Of a stretch of 64,000 nucleotides of DNA, positions 54,754 through 64,000 are shown in pieces (positions within the stretch are counted from its first letter, which is position 1; each line of letters opens with the position of its first letter). A model generated the notes under the pieces. That model was not told the DNA's origin. It saw only the letters and a list, made by a program, of their open reading frames with translations, and did no database searches. Origin of the DNA: Peltaster fructicola (taxonomy: Eukaryota > Ascomycota > Dothideomycetes); NCBI GenBank assembly GCA_001592805.2, contig CP051143.1, positions 2,480,001 to 2,544,000 on the forward strand, given 5' to 3'. Made by a program: the position numbers and the translations under genes.

Positions 54754-56637
54754 CTACTGAGCATGGTATCGTGCGTTGTACGCTTGGCCTCTAAGGTCTA
54801 GCAGGGACCATGCAGCCTGCCGTTGTGCATGACCTCCATAGTCGAAAGGCCAAGACTTGTTCCATTCGGCACGATCGGCGGGTGTGGTTGCATAAAGGTC
54901 GATGAGCTGCTCTTTGAGATGGCTCAACACGGCTTTGGCTTCATCGTAGTGCTCAAACCGGACCCAGCCCTTGTCTGGAAAGATTGGACCAAGAGCTGCC
55001 CGCATCTCATCCATTAGTTCCATGCCACGCAATGATGCTTCGCCATCTGCCTTGATCTTGGTGATATCATCCTCTGATATGCCTAGTTCTGCAACCGTCA
55101 TGCCGAAGGGAATTTCACCAGACTGGATCAATTCCACGATACGAGCCAAGTAGAATCCCTCGCCTTCCACGAAAAGAGCGCTCCCAAGTCCGAGTAGAGC
55201 ATGATTCTCAGATTCCCGATACTTGAAAGCTTTCCAGAGAATCGGATATTTGGCCTCGACCCAGCGCTTATATGCCACAGTAAGAGCTTGGTTGAACAAT
55301 AGAGCAGAGGCCGCTTTGCGTTCCTCTAGTGATAGTTCATCGACATTATCTGGCAGCCTCGGCTCCTCCATACCCACAGCCTCTGGCCCGTCATGGTCGA
55401 GTATGTATGGTCGGCGAGCATGGACCATGAGCGGGATAACTTCTGTGCTCTGCCAGTCGATGATAGATGTTATCACTGTTGGGTCATCGGGATCCACGAA
55501 GATATTCTCCACGTGCAGATCATGGTGCCATGCTGTTGGCTGTGTAAGATCTCGGTCTGTTGGAATTAGTGCTCTGAAGAGCTTCAAGTACAAGTGCGCA
55601 GCCTTTGTCTTCTTCTGCCGTGTAGGCTGGTACAGACCAGGTCCGCAGATACATGAACGTGATTTCGGAAGCCTAGACACCTCTGCGATGCACCTGAGCT
55701 CTCGATGTCCGAGTGCGCCCAGGTATGCATCGAGCGTAGACCCTGCTTCCATTAGGCGCACGGCATGAACAAGTTAATCTTGCAGACTCACATGGTCCTC
55801 TGTCGAGTGCGACGGTATCGCGGCCATCATCGCACCATGAACGACCCACGATCGTACCCAGGGCGAAATCTCTGCCTTGGTGAGCAAAGGGTAAGCGTGC
55901 AGCAGACGGTGGTAAGTCTTTCTCAAAGTATATGCTCCCATAGCCTTCGTGCTTGAAGTCAGCCCAGGCTGAGCAGAACTTAAGCAGTGACTCGACCACC
56001 GCGAAACGAGCTTCCAGATCCATCTTCGGCCACAAAGTGTCCAACAGCACGCCTGGGGCCTTCTCCATGATGATGTATTCTGCCGCAACTGCTGTCTGAT
56101 CTGCTTGACTACACCATGTGTAAACCTTCGGAACTGGAATTGACAGTGTACGCATGAACTCCATAGTTGCTACTTCACTGGCTGTCGTGTAGTGCGCAAT
56201 GCCAGCGTTAGGATTTGGCAGTCTGGCGATGACTTCCTTGCCGTCATCCATCTTGAGGAGGAATGTCTTGTTGTGCATGCCATCGGGACATTTCTCGATT
56301 GCTATACAGCTGCGTGAGTGAACGGCAGAGGCCGCGGCCGACATCAACTCATCGACATTGAATGACAAATATCGAAATAGCATTGCAGTCGCCTCATCTT
56401 CGATGAATCTACCTTGCGTGTATCGATGGAAGTCTTCATGATCGTAGGATAATTTCTCTGTTGATGCATCAGCGGACTATACCAGTGATCTTGAGTGCAC
56501 GTTGATGACGCACGCTGATGTCTGGATGTCAACCGAATGTGCCTAGAGAAGCTGTATGGCAATGGATGTCTGACCATGCCTTGCCCGAAAGCTTGTGATG
56601 TACCTGCTTTCGCCCATGTTAGTAAGCGATGTATCAT
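54754..56637 (-). CDS. Aminoglycoside-phosphotransferase-fold kinase, AIM9-like
   Basis: Exons 56637-56604, 56457-55792 and 55742-54754 give 562 residues, typical of fungal AIM9-like proteins. The short first exon ('MIHRLLTWAKA', a possible mitochondrial presequence) joins 'EKLSYDHEDFHRYTQGRF', the normal start of this family. The kinase-like fold shows 'GKEVIARLPNPNAG', 'EYIIMEKAPGVLL', Brenner's motif 'WHHDLHVENIFVDP' and the metal Asp in 'SIIDWQSTEVIP'. AIM9 of yeast affects mitochondrial inheritance; the substrate is unknown. The first intron (146 bp) is the least certain junction, and a start inside exon 2 cannot be excluded. Confidence 0.85.
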
Positions 56638-57439
56638 CACGTAGAGCTTGTGAGGTCGCTGGAATCAGGCAACGACACGAGTTCAGCGAACAGTGGCACA
56701 ATGGATCCTTGTTATATCCGAGACAGGTTGAGTCGTATCAAGTGCAGGAGGAAAGGTTGATCCGCACGAGTTCCAAAAGGTTGCAGCGGTAGATCTCATA
56801 TGCTACACAGCCGTGGGATACTGTTTGGCTCAGGGCCCTTCGGCAATGAACAGAGCTCTAGTGTGTATAGACGGAACAGAGAAGAAGTTCAACTCATGCT
56901 CGAACGTGTTTCAGACTAGGATGAGATTCGAACACTCGCTCTGATGCTGGAGCAGGCGAGGGCTGCCAAGTTGGCTGCTGGAATGCCAGCGATGTGAAGA
57001 TTGAGCACGGGATATGTAAAATACCAAAGGGTACTGGACGGTAGAAGAAGAGCAGAACGAAGACAGGCCTTGGAGCATAAGGAGTCATGCGAATGCTGAG
57101 CATGGACCACATTCGTGTGCACTAATTCAGCTGTAGTTGCGGAACTCTTCCGACAAAGGTTAAATGCGTGGCTTGAACCTGAATAGCTTCATCTCGAAAT
57201 CGTCAATCTACCGAGCTTACACTCACTGTCCAAGTCCTCAAGCGATGCTCAATATGCAGGTGCATTTGTGACTTGACGCGGAATGAACGACAGTGATATC
57301 TCGCCCTCTGTTTCCCGTCTCTGCTCTTGACCGCGCTGGGCTTGCCGATGGTCATCTATGACCTCTCGAAAGTGTCGATAGCAGAGCACATGGTCTATGG
57401 GACGCATCTGGTCGAGAGCTGGATTGTGTCGGCGCAAAA
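56638..57439. other. Divergent intergenic region
   Basis: Holds the promoters of the AIM9-like and Nudix genes. Nothing else is recognised; a tRNA T-loop-like string near 56935 has no matching arms. Confidence 0.5.
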
Positions 57440-58021
57440 ATGATAGCTTCGAACGCGGCTGTTCAATCCGCGTTCCGAGTAGATGATAGTCTCCAAGGAT
57501 GGAACATATCTGCGAAAGAATGGCTGATGAAGCATCATAAGGCGAACGACATCGACGGCTTAGCCACAGCCATAGCAGTCTTCGACACACGGGGACGGCT
57601 TTTGATCGTACAGCGCGCCGCTCATGACTCGATGCCCAACAGGTGGGAGCTGCCAGGAGGTGCTGTCGACGACGACGATCCCACTATCCTTCACGGCGCA
57701 GCTCGAGAACTTTTCGAGGAAGCTGGATTGCTTGCTCAGAGCTTCACTCATGTGATACCTGCGGGACCACAAGTCGCGCCTGGGAATGTCTTCACCAACA
57801 GCACGAAGACCAAGAGGTGGTGTCAATTCGCATTCCATGCCACTGTTGAGGGGCTCAGAGTACAGCTGGACCCGAATGAGCATCAGGCATTCTTCTGGGC
57901 CATGGAGGACGAGATCCGAGCACAGCAGTCAGCAGAACAAGACCTGCCGATCACGAAAGAGGCAGTGCTTGCCATAATGATCGAGGCCTTCAGACTGAGA
58001 CGCACGGGTATGAAGGCGTGA
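57440..58021 (+). CDS. Nudix hydrolase
   Basis: A single exon encodes 193 residues. The Nudix domain spans about residues 40-180: 'GLATAIAVFDTRGRLLIVQR', 'RWELPGGAVDDDDPTILHGA' and the core 'ARELFEEAGL' with the metal-binding REUxEE glutamates. The first, outer Glu of the Nudix box is replaced by Pro (DDDDPTILH where relatives have an acidic residue). No signal peptide is present. Family members cleave nucleoside diphosphates linked to another moiety; the substrate is not predictable here. Confidence 0.88.
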   Translation: MIASNAAVQSAFRVDDSLQGWNISAKEWLMKHHKANDIDGLATAIAVFDTRGRLLIVQRAAHDSMPNRWELPGGAVDDDDPTILHGAARELFEEAGLLAQSFTHVIPAGPQVAPGNVFTNSTKTKRWCQFAFHATVEGLRVQLDPNEHQAFFWAMEDEIRAQQSAEQDLPITKEAVLAIMIEAFRLRRTGMKA

Positions 58022-58598
58022 AGTCGACAGCTCGTCCATGTAGTGCACACCACACTCTCGCACGATGTGTCGTCCGCCGCTGCTCCTCGGATGCCTGCAA
58101 AGTTCCCGGACTGCTCGGTGCGATGCTCGCCAGGCGTCGAGTTCATGGTGATCGATGCTTCTCCACTTGTCTTGCGAAGGCTGATTGTGTTGTTGAACAT
58201 TCCAACAATGACTGCCCAGCTTCCTGATCGGCAGTCTGCAGCGACTCCATCAGTGGGTTGTGCAGAGCGTGGAAACGAACGAAGAGAGCATTAGATCATG
58301 AGGTGAGTAGTCTCAAGTAGAGAGGAGGATGTCGAGACGACATTACGGAAATGATGGCGCCGGAATAGCCCATGCAGGCCCAGCACAAGCTGTGAGCAGC
58401 TCGAATGCGTCGTGCAGTGCCCTGTCGATAGATTGTGAGTCCATGCGCGCAGAGGAAAGCCCATGTAGAGTACATGTACATGTAGACATCACAATCGCGT
58501 TCATGACGCGTTGGCGATCCGCGTCCACTCCGCGTCGTCCAAAAAGTCTCTCACGAAACCACATGTCAATGTGAGACAGCACTTCATACATCCACATC
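58022..58598. other. Intergenic region
   Basis: Contains the RFC4 promoter. A 12-bp palindromic string (GTACATGTACAT) lies near 58470. Nothing else is recognised. Confidence 0.5.
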
Positions 58599-59750
58599 AT
58601 GGTTCGCGCTGAATCCTCGAAAGATGCAGAGAGCAATGGCACAAAAGCACAAAGCAATGGTACCGAGGGCAGCTATGAGCTTCCATGGTGAGCACAACCA
58701 AGACATGTCACAACACAAATTAACGGTGACCGCAGGGTCGAGAAATATCGACCGACCTTCCTCGACGATATCGTAGGGAACACTGAAACGATTGATCGTC
58801 TCAAGATCATTGCAAAAGATGGAAATATGCCACATCTGATCATCAGCGGCATGCCTGGTATCGGCAAGACTACCTCCATACTCTGTTTGGCACGACAGCT
58901 ATTGGGTGACGCCTACAAGGAGGCCGTGCTAGAGCTGAATGCATCTGACGAACGAGGCATCGATGTTGTACGCAACAGGATCAAGGGATTTGCTCAGAAG
59001 AAGGTCACACTCCCAGCAGGCAGACAGAAGATAGTTATCCTGGATGAGGCAGACAGCATGACCTCAGGCGCACAACAGGCACTGAGAAGAACGATGGAGA
59101 TTTACAGTGGTACGACTCGTTTTGCATTCGCTTGCAATCAGAGCAACAAGATCATCGAGCCACTGCAATCGAGATGCGCCATCCTACGCTACTCGAGACT
59201 CACAGATGGACAAGTGGTAAAGAGATTATATCAGATCTGCAAAGCGGAGAACGTCGAGTATGGCGACGATGGTATTGCGGCGTTGGTGTTCAGTGCCGAG
59301 GGAGACATGAGACAGGCTATCAACAACCTGCAAAGCACATCAGCAGGTTTCGGCTTTGTCAGTGGAGACAATGTCTTCAAGGTTGTGGACAGTCCACATC
59401 CTATCAAAGTCCAAGCAATGATCAAGAGCTGTCAGGAGCAGAAGATTGATGAAGCTCTGGACTCGTTGAAGGAGCTCTGGTACGTTCTAGAGCACTGCAG
59501 CTCGACAATGCTGACTATTTGCAGGAATCTCGGCTATTCGTCCCACGATATCATCAGCACCATGTTCAGAGTGACTAAGACACTGGACTCGTTGTCAGAG
59601 CACTCCAAGTTGGAGTTCATCCGGATCATCGGCTTCACTCATATGCGGATCCTTGAAGGCCTACAAACATACCTTCAACTGGCTGGCTGTGTCGCTAAGC
59701 TATGCAAGCTGAATATGAAACCCTCGCTCTTCGTGGCACCAAAGGGCTGA
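58599..59750 (+). CDS. RFC4: Replication factor C subunit 4
   Basis: Exons 58599-58687, 58736-59479 and 59525-59750 give 352 residues. The clamp-loader boxes are in order: '[17 protein letters not shown]' (RFC box II), Walker A '[11 protein letters not shown]', '[15 protein letters not shown]', Walker B '[10 protein letters not shown]', the SRC box '[10 protein letters not shown]' and sensor 2 '[11 protein letters not shown]'. '[19 protein letters not shown]' is specific for the RFC4 (human RFC2) subunit. It loads PCNA onto primed DNA. The second intron is 45 bp with no in-frame stop, so its retention would add 15 residues rather than end translation. Confidence 0.95.
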
Positions 59751-59912
59751 GCCATCAATGAGACGGCATTGAAATGACGAAGAAATGCATTTGGAGCTAT
59801 GAGCACTCCGGGTATATCGCTATAACAACAACGATGCATTGCAGAATCTAAGCATTGCAGGGCTGATCACGATGAATTTTCGTGAAAGGACGATCGCAGC
59901 AAAGCAGCGTGA

Positions 59913-61767
59913 TCACCGTGGCTGCACGAGGCGTCAGTGGAAGGTGATTTCAAGACACGGACAAACTTACCAAGGCATTGTAAGGACCAACAAGAGCCCT
60001 CTGTTTGCCTATCCAGCTTTTCGGCTCTTGCCTCCTCCTGCCTGACGACCCACTCTGTAATCTATTGCTCAGACTGTACCAAGCCGATGCCATGAGCTTG
60101 TTCTCACGCTGCAGCAACGTCATATCTGGCGTCAAGCCATCCTTCGGCTGCTTCGACATGAGATCAAGTTGTTTTCTGAGCTCGACCGTGCGTTCTTCAA
60201 GGTCCTCGATGTGATGAGAAGCCTTCTCTTTCTCGGCAGTCTCTTTGCGTTCTCGATCTTCGTATTCCGCGTTTCGCTGTGAAGCTTGCTTCAATCTGAC
60301 ATCAGCAGCCTGCAGCTGTTGCTCGAGCAGAGCCAGCTTCTCATTGAGGTTCTTGATCTCGTCGTCTTGGGGAGCTGCAGAGACGATTGGCACTTGCTCT
60401 GTTGCCTTCAGCTGTGCGTCGAGCTCTACGTCAGGAGACTTCACCTCGTGATCTGGCAGACTCTCGCCCGTCTTGCGTCGTAGTTCTTCCAAGGTCTCAT
60501 GGTCTCGCTCGTGTCGCTCCTTGGCAGCTTCAAGCTTCTGTGCAAGCACTCGGGCATCATGTTCAGCATGCTTTCGTATGGTTGTCAACTCGTTGATCTG
60601 GTACTCCTGATTTCTGATCAATCCCTGCTTCTCAATAATCTCCTTCTCAAGAGCGGCTTGCATTGACTTTAGGCGACCCATATCTTGCAGTCTCTCATTC
60701 GCCCGCTTGAGCTCTTCCCGCATTGTCGTCGCGACTCTCTCCTGTTCTTGTAGTGCTTGAATCTTCTTCTTAAGGTTGTCATTCGCCTTCGTTTTCTGGT
60801 TGAGCTCTTCGTTTTCCGAGCGTAGGAGCTGGAGGTCGTCGCGCAATTGCTGGGCCAAGACCGCATCCTGTTTGTGTCGGGATATTTGTCGCTCATATTG
60901 CTCCACAGCAGATCTGGACGATTGCAGTTGTGTCTCCAGATCTTCAATATATGATCGATCGTAGTCTGCCTGTTGCTGGAGCTTTCTCAGACCGTCGTCA
61001 CCAATGACTTTCTTGCCCTTGCCATTCATGTCGTCTCTAAAGGCATCGAATGCTTCCTGGAGCTTTTCCTTGTCCAGTCGAAGGTCAGATAACTGCTGTT
61101 GTGCGACCGCATAATTTGCCTGTAGCTTGTCGATAACAGCCTGCGACTGTAGAAGCTCTTCCTCTCGCTCAAGAAGCGGGTCTCTGAACAAGCCGACCTT
61201 GGTAGGAGAGCTATCGCCATTCGCTTCGAAGGATCCATCATGACCGACGGCACGATCGTCCTCCTCGAAGTTAGTGGCTGTCTCCTGCTCATACTCTTCT
61301 GCTTCATCCATGGCCCTCAACTCGCCCGCTATGATCATTGCTCTTTCCCTGCCGAGACTCATCAACTTTTGTGCCATCCTCTGATTGCTTTGTGGACTCG
61401 CCATGGCTGTACGGATGATAGCCATGATCAGCTTTTCGAGCTCCGCCGAGGAGTAATCGGCCGCAATAGCCTGGAGATCTGGCAGCAAAGTAGCCTGCTC
61501 CATGCCGTCGCAGACATCTCGGTAGTACGTTGAGACCTGCTTCTGCAAGTGCTTCAGGTTCTGCCATCGTCGAGTCCAATCGTCTGCAGGTGTGACGTCG
61601 GGCTCAGGAAGGGCGTCGGAGAAGTATTCGTCGTCCACTTCTCTCAGGATGTTCCACAGCTTCCTGCCATCGCTGAGATCTCTCCAGGACGGCGTGCCCT
61701 GAGTGTCAAAGGATGCTACCCATTCTAGCAGACTTTCACCGAGCACGCCAGCATCATTGATGTCCAT
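59913..61767 (-). CDS. HOOK-family dynein adaptor (HookA-like)
   Basis: The N-terminal Hook domain (residues 1-150: 'ESLLEWVASFDTQGTPSWRD', 'IIRTAMASPQSNQRMAQKLM') is followed by about 350 residues of coiled coil and a conserved end 'RENKLMASAWYSLSNRLQ' / 'PKSWIGKQRALVG'. In Aspergillus, HookA links early endosomes to dynein. Exon 1 is 61767-59971. A GTAAGT donor at 59970 and a CACTGAC branch with GTGCAG acceptor at 59922 suggest a 49-bp intron before a tiny last exon (59921-59913, Pro-Arg-stop). Without splicing the frame ends at 59950 after 605 residues. Either way the conserved domains are whole. Confidence 0.9.
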
Positions 61768-62226
61768 CGCAGTGTGTCAACGACAGGTGGAACTGTACAA
61801 GAGCTTGCACTGAACGCACTGTGTGCTCCAACATCGCACGTGCTCGTGTTGGGGAGGAGTGGAGGTTGTTGTTTCAGGCTGTCTTCGGTGCCTTTGACGC
61901 GTGATTGCCCGCGGTGAGTTTCCAGGGACAACTAGCCTGAGTTTCTCAGCTGCAGCTCTGGACTTCGCCGTATCGACCGTTCGAACAACAACTTGAACAC
62001 GATGAGTGCGTCGTATGCACAGCTTGAGTGAGTGACCTCAGCACTGCTTCAATGTATACTCCCAGCACTACGTATTTATACAAATCGTCGACTCATGCTA
62101 GAACGCTCAACAACAAACAGCAACCCAATAATATACAGTGAGCATCTCCAGCAACAATGCTCCAGGACACAACTATGCAATCTTCTCGACCTGGCCGTTG
62201 CTTCGTAACGCGATCTTTCGAACACC
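61768..62226. other. Intergenic region
   Basis: Upstream of the HOOK gene and downstream of the Myb gene. Nothing else is recognised. Confidence 0.5.
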
Positions 62227-63369
62227 TCACCGTCTGACAAGCTCTGCTGAAGTCACCACAGGCGGCAGACTATATCTCGAGCCAAGTGAAGATGTGATAT
62301 CGCCAAGTGGAGGCAAAGAAGGTGTTCTACCGTGCGGCATTGTGTGCATGACCGCATGTCCACCAGCAACCCTGTGTCGAGGTTCATCCGATGGCATGTT
62401 CCCAAGACTATCACGTCGCGGTGGTGTAGGTAGGAGTGGATGGCCGACGTGCGGTAAAGTGTGGTTGTGTGTCTGGATGTACGCAAGAGGAGGTGCTAAC
62501 GTTGTAGATGACGGCGATGTGCTGTTACGGTGGTCTGAAGCTGGACCATGACCGTTTGCCTGTCCTGCAAGATGAAAGACTGGCACATTGGCACGTTGTG
62601 CCATTTCGACCTCGCCAATCTGCCAATGCATTGCTTCAGCAGCTCGCCATGGCAGCTGCATCTCTTTTGCGATCTTTTCCCACATGTCTTTCTTGAATCT
62701 GCTACAAAGGTTAACTTCACTCTCGAGAGTGGCTGCGCCAACACACCTTTCATACAGTCGAGCAAGCTTGTTCTTTTTCTCCTCGTCCCACTCCGACCGC
62801 CGCTCAAGGTAATTCTGGAAGCGCAGACGGCAACTGATCGCACTCCGACCTGGAAGATGCTTCGATATGTCCTCCCACTTCATACCGTTACCTCGAAGTT
62901 CAATGATCGATGCATCCTCGTCAGCGGTCCATTTCGATTGTTTCTTCTTGGCTGGCGACTCTCCCGGATGTGGCCCTGCTACGCGCTTGTTGCTTGAACC
63001 GGCATGTAGCTCAACTTGAGCTGGTGCACCGCCGGGCGCGTAGTTCGAGTACATTGGTAGGTTGTGCGGAGCATTGACATGCTGGAAGGTTGCAGCAGGA
63101 CCAAGATATCCGGTGTTGGATCCTCTAACAGGTGGAGCAGGTGTCGATGTACTCGTCGATGGTGTTGTGACAAAGGCAGTTCCCGTACGATCTCGACTAT
63201 TGGCAGATGCTACCGAAGTGGTGCTGACATTGTCGGCAGGCGATGCGGACGAGCGTCGCTCGAGAAGCGATGTGATATCCAGTCTGTCGAGCTCTGGCCT
63301 TGCCAAAGCATACACAACGAAGAAGCTATGCTTATACTGTACTGTCGAAATGGCCTGCCCTTCACACAA
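62227..63369 (-). CDS. Myb-like DNA-binding regulator, 5' end unresolved
   Basis: The Myb/SANT repeat is 'KWTADEDASIIELRGNGMKW' then 'EDISKHLPGRSAISCRLRFQ', followed by a second helical block 'DMWEKIAKEMQLPWRAAEAM'. These proteins are nuclear DNA-binding regulators; the targets are unknown. A 48-bp intron (62746-62699, GTGTGT..TAGCAG) lies between 'KLARLYER' and 'FKKDMWEK'. It keeps the frame and has no stop, so it can be missed. Pro/Ser-rich flanks surround the domain. The open frame begins at 63369 without an ATG. The true first exon must lie upstream, with the acceptor probably at a CAG between 63275 and 63355. 62227 is the stop. Confidence 0.82.
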   Translation of the reverse strand: MCEGQAISTVQYKHSFFVVYALARPELDRLDITSLLERRSSASPADNVSTTSVASANSRDRTGTAFVTTPSTSTSTPAPPVRGSNTGYLGPAATFQHVNAPHNLPMYSNYAPGGAPAQVELHAGSSNKRVAGPHPGESPAKKKQSKWTADEDASIIELRGNGMKWEDISKHLPGRSAISCRLRFQNYLERRSEWDEEKKNKLARLYERCVGAATLESEVNLCSRFKKDMWEKIAKEMQLPWRAAEAMHWQIGEVEMAQRANVPVFHLAGQANGHGPASDHRNSTSPSSTTLAPPLAYIQTHNHTLPHVGHPLLPTPPRRDSLGNMPSDEPRHRVAGGHAVMHTMPHGRTPSLPPLGDITSSLGSRYSLPPVVTSAELVRR

Positions 63370-64000
63370 CTAGTCGACTCGGTCGGTTGAAATGTCGACA
63401 AGTATTGCAATACAGTCGAGTCCAGGACTATGGGCGAGTAATTTGTTCTCTAGGTCGACCTATGCAAGGCTGCGGTTGATTCGGAGCACAGTCCAACTCC
63501 CCGGTGTGCTGGCTCGTGCGGAATGGACGGTCTGTTGAGATCAGGCTGGCGATACGGCTAAGAATGCAAGAGAGAAGAGGAGATCAGTCGAAGAGAGAGA
63601 GTGTGTTGTATGTGATCACGAGAACAACGACGTCGGAAGTGAAGAGCTCTCTATACGATAACGACCGTCACTGGCACGGATGCGAAGAATAGCCACAAGT
63701 GAAACACAGATCGACCAGTGCTATTCACGAGCCACACAACTCATCGAACTGCGGGCACCTACCATGGGATCTATTACGAAGCTTGGTTCCTCTACTCGCT
63801 GGCGTACGAGTATCTAATGACAACAGCAAGGGATGAAACAGGCCACTCCCGACCTATCGCGGGAGGCTTGAGACCAGGTAAGGAAATGTAGCGACACATT
63901 CTATGCGTGGAGCACCGAGGCTGATGAGGCTAGAGGAATAGCGAACGATCAGATGGCTTGGGCGAAGGCCGCGCATTCCCTGATGCGTTAAGTTATATGC
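63370..64000. other. Upstream region of the Myb gene
   Basis: Should hold the first exon, leader and promoter of the Myb-like gene, but no ATG-to-donor exon can be chosen safely. No other feature is recognised. Confidence 0.4.

Noticed and set aside
56930-57010. tRNA-like T-loop string on the minus strand
   Set aside because: TTCGAAT is present, but no acceptor, D or anticodon stems can be paired around it.

Overview
The window looks like nuclear DNA of a filamentous ascomycete, most likely a dothideomycete; the class is my inference, not a search result. Genes are dense and alternate between strands. Most introns are 40-60 nt with GT..AG ends and CTGAC/CTAAC-like branch sites. The gene set is Pezizomycotina-like: HOOK and RFC4 orthologues, CYK3, a fungal USP7, an S28 peptidase, an AIM9-like kinase and an OTT_1508-type deaminase. 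I find no transposon, LTR element, CRISPR array or centromeric repeat. I call about 33 protein genes and one tRNA-Ser(AGA).

Layout. 1-11 kb holds a secreted DUF7029 protein cut by the left edge, O-acetylhomoserine sulfhydrylase, a secreted GH43 enzyme, an unrecognised and possibly broken gene, CFIm25, and an eight-exon GH13 alpha-glucosidase. 11-25 kb holds cytokinesis protein CYK3, a mitochondrial PDK/BCKDK-type kinase, USP7, a short-chain dehydrogenase and a GPI-type S28 serine peptidase. 25.8-32.6 kb is the main accessory block: four genes on the plus strand, namely an Mx/dynamin-like GTPase, two unrecognised genes and an OTT_1508-like deaminase. 33.8-35.2 kb encodes a secreted precursor with about a dozen regularly spaced Arg-(X-Ala/X-Pro) sites, the most novel-looking gene here. 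35.5-64 kb is mostly housekeeping: NIT2, a class 1A dihydroorotate dehydrogenase, tRNA-Ser, MORG1, COX19, a bHLH regulator, SFT2, a PPPDE peptidase, an F-box-like protein, an aspartyl protease, GH47 mannosidase, an APH/AIM9 kinase, a Nudix protein, RFC4, HOOK and a Myb-like regulator.

How the genes relate. Most neighbours are unrelated housekeeping genes in divergent or convergent pairs (MORG1/COX19 share a 125-bp gap; the NIT2 and dihydroorotate dehydrogenase stop codons overlap). Secretion and cell-surface functions recur: DUF7029, GH43, S28, aspartyl protease, GH47, SFT2 and the peptide precursor. Several conserved genes between 2.5 and 17.8 kb (MET17, CYK3, the MATH domain of USP7) carry apparent one-base losses, while recognised genes from 18 to 64 kb read cleanly. 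Either the assembly lost bases locally or these genes are really damaged; reads or cDNA would decide. All exon models were built by eye from splice signals and frame arithmetic.
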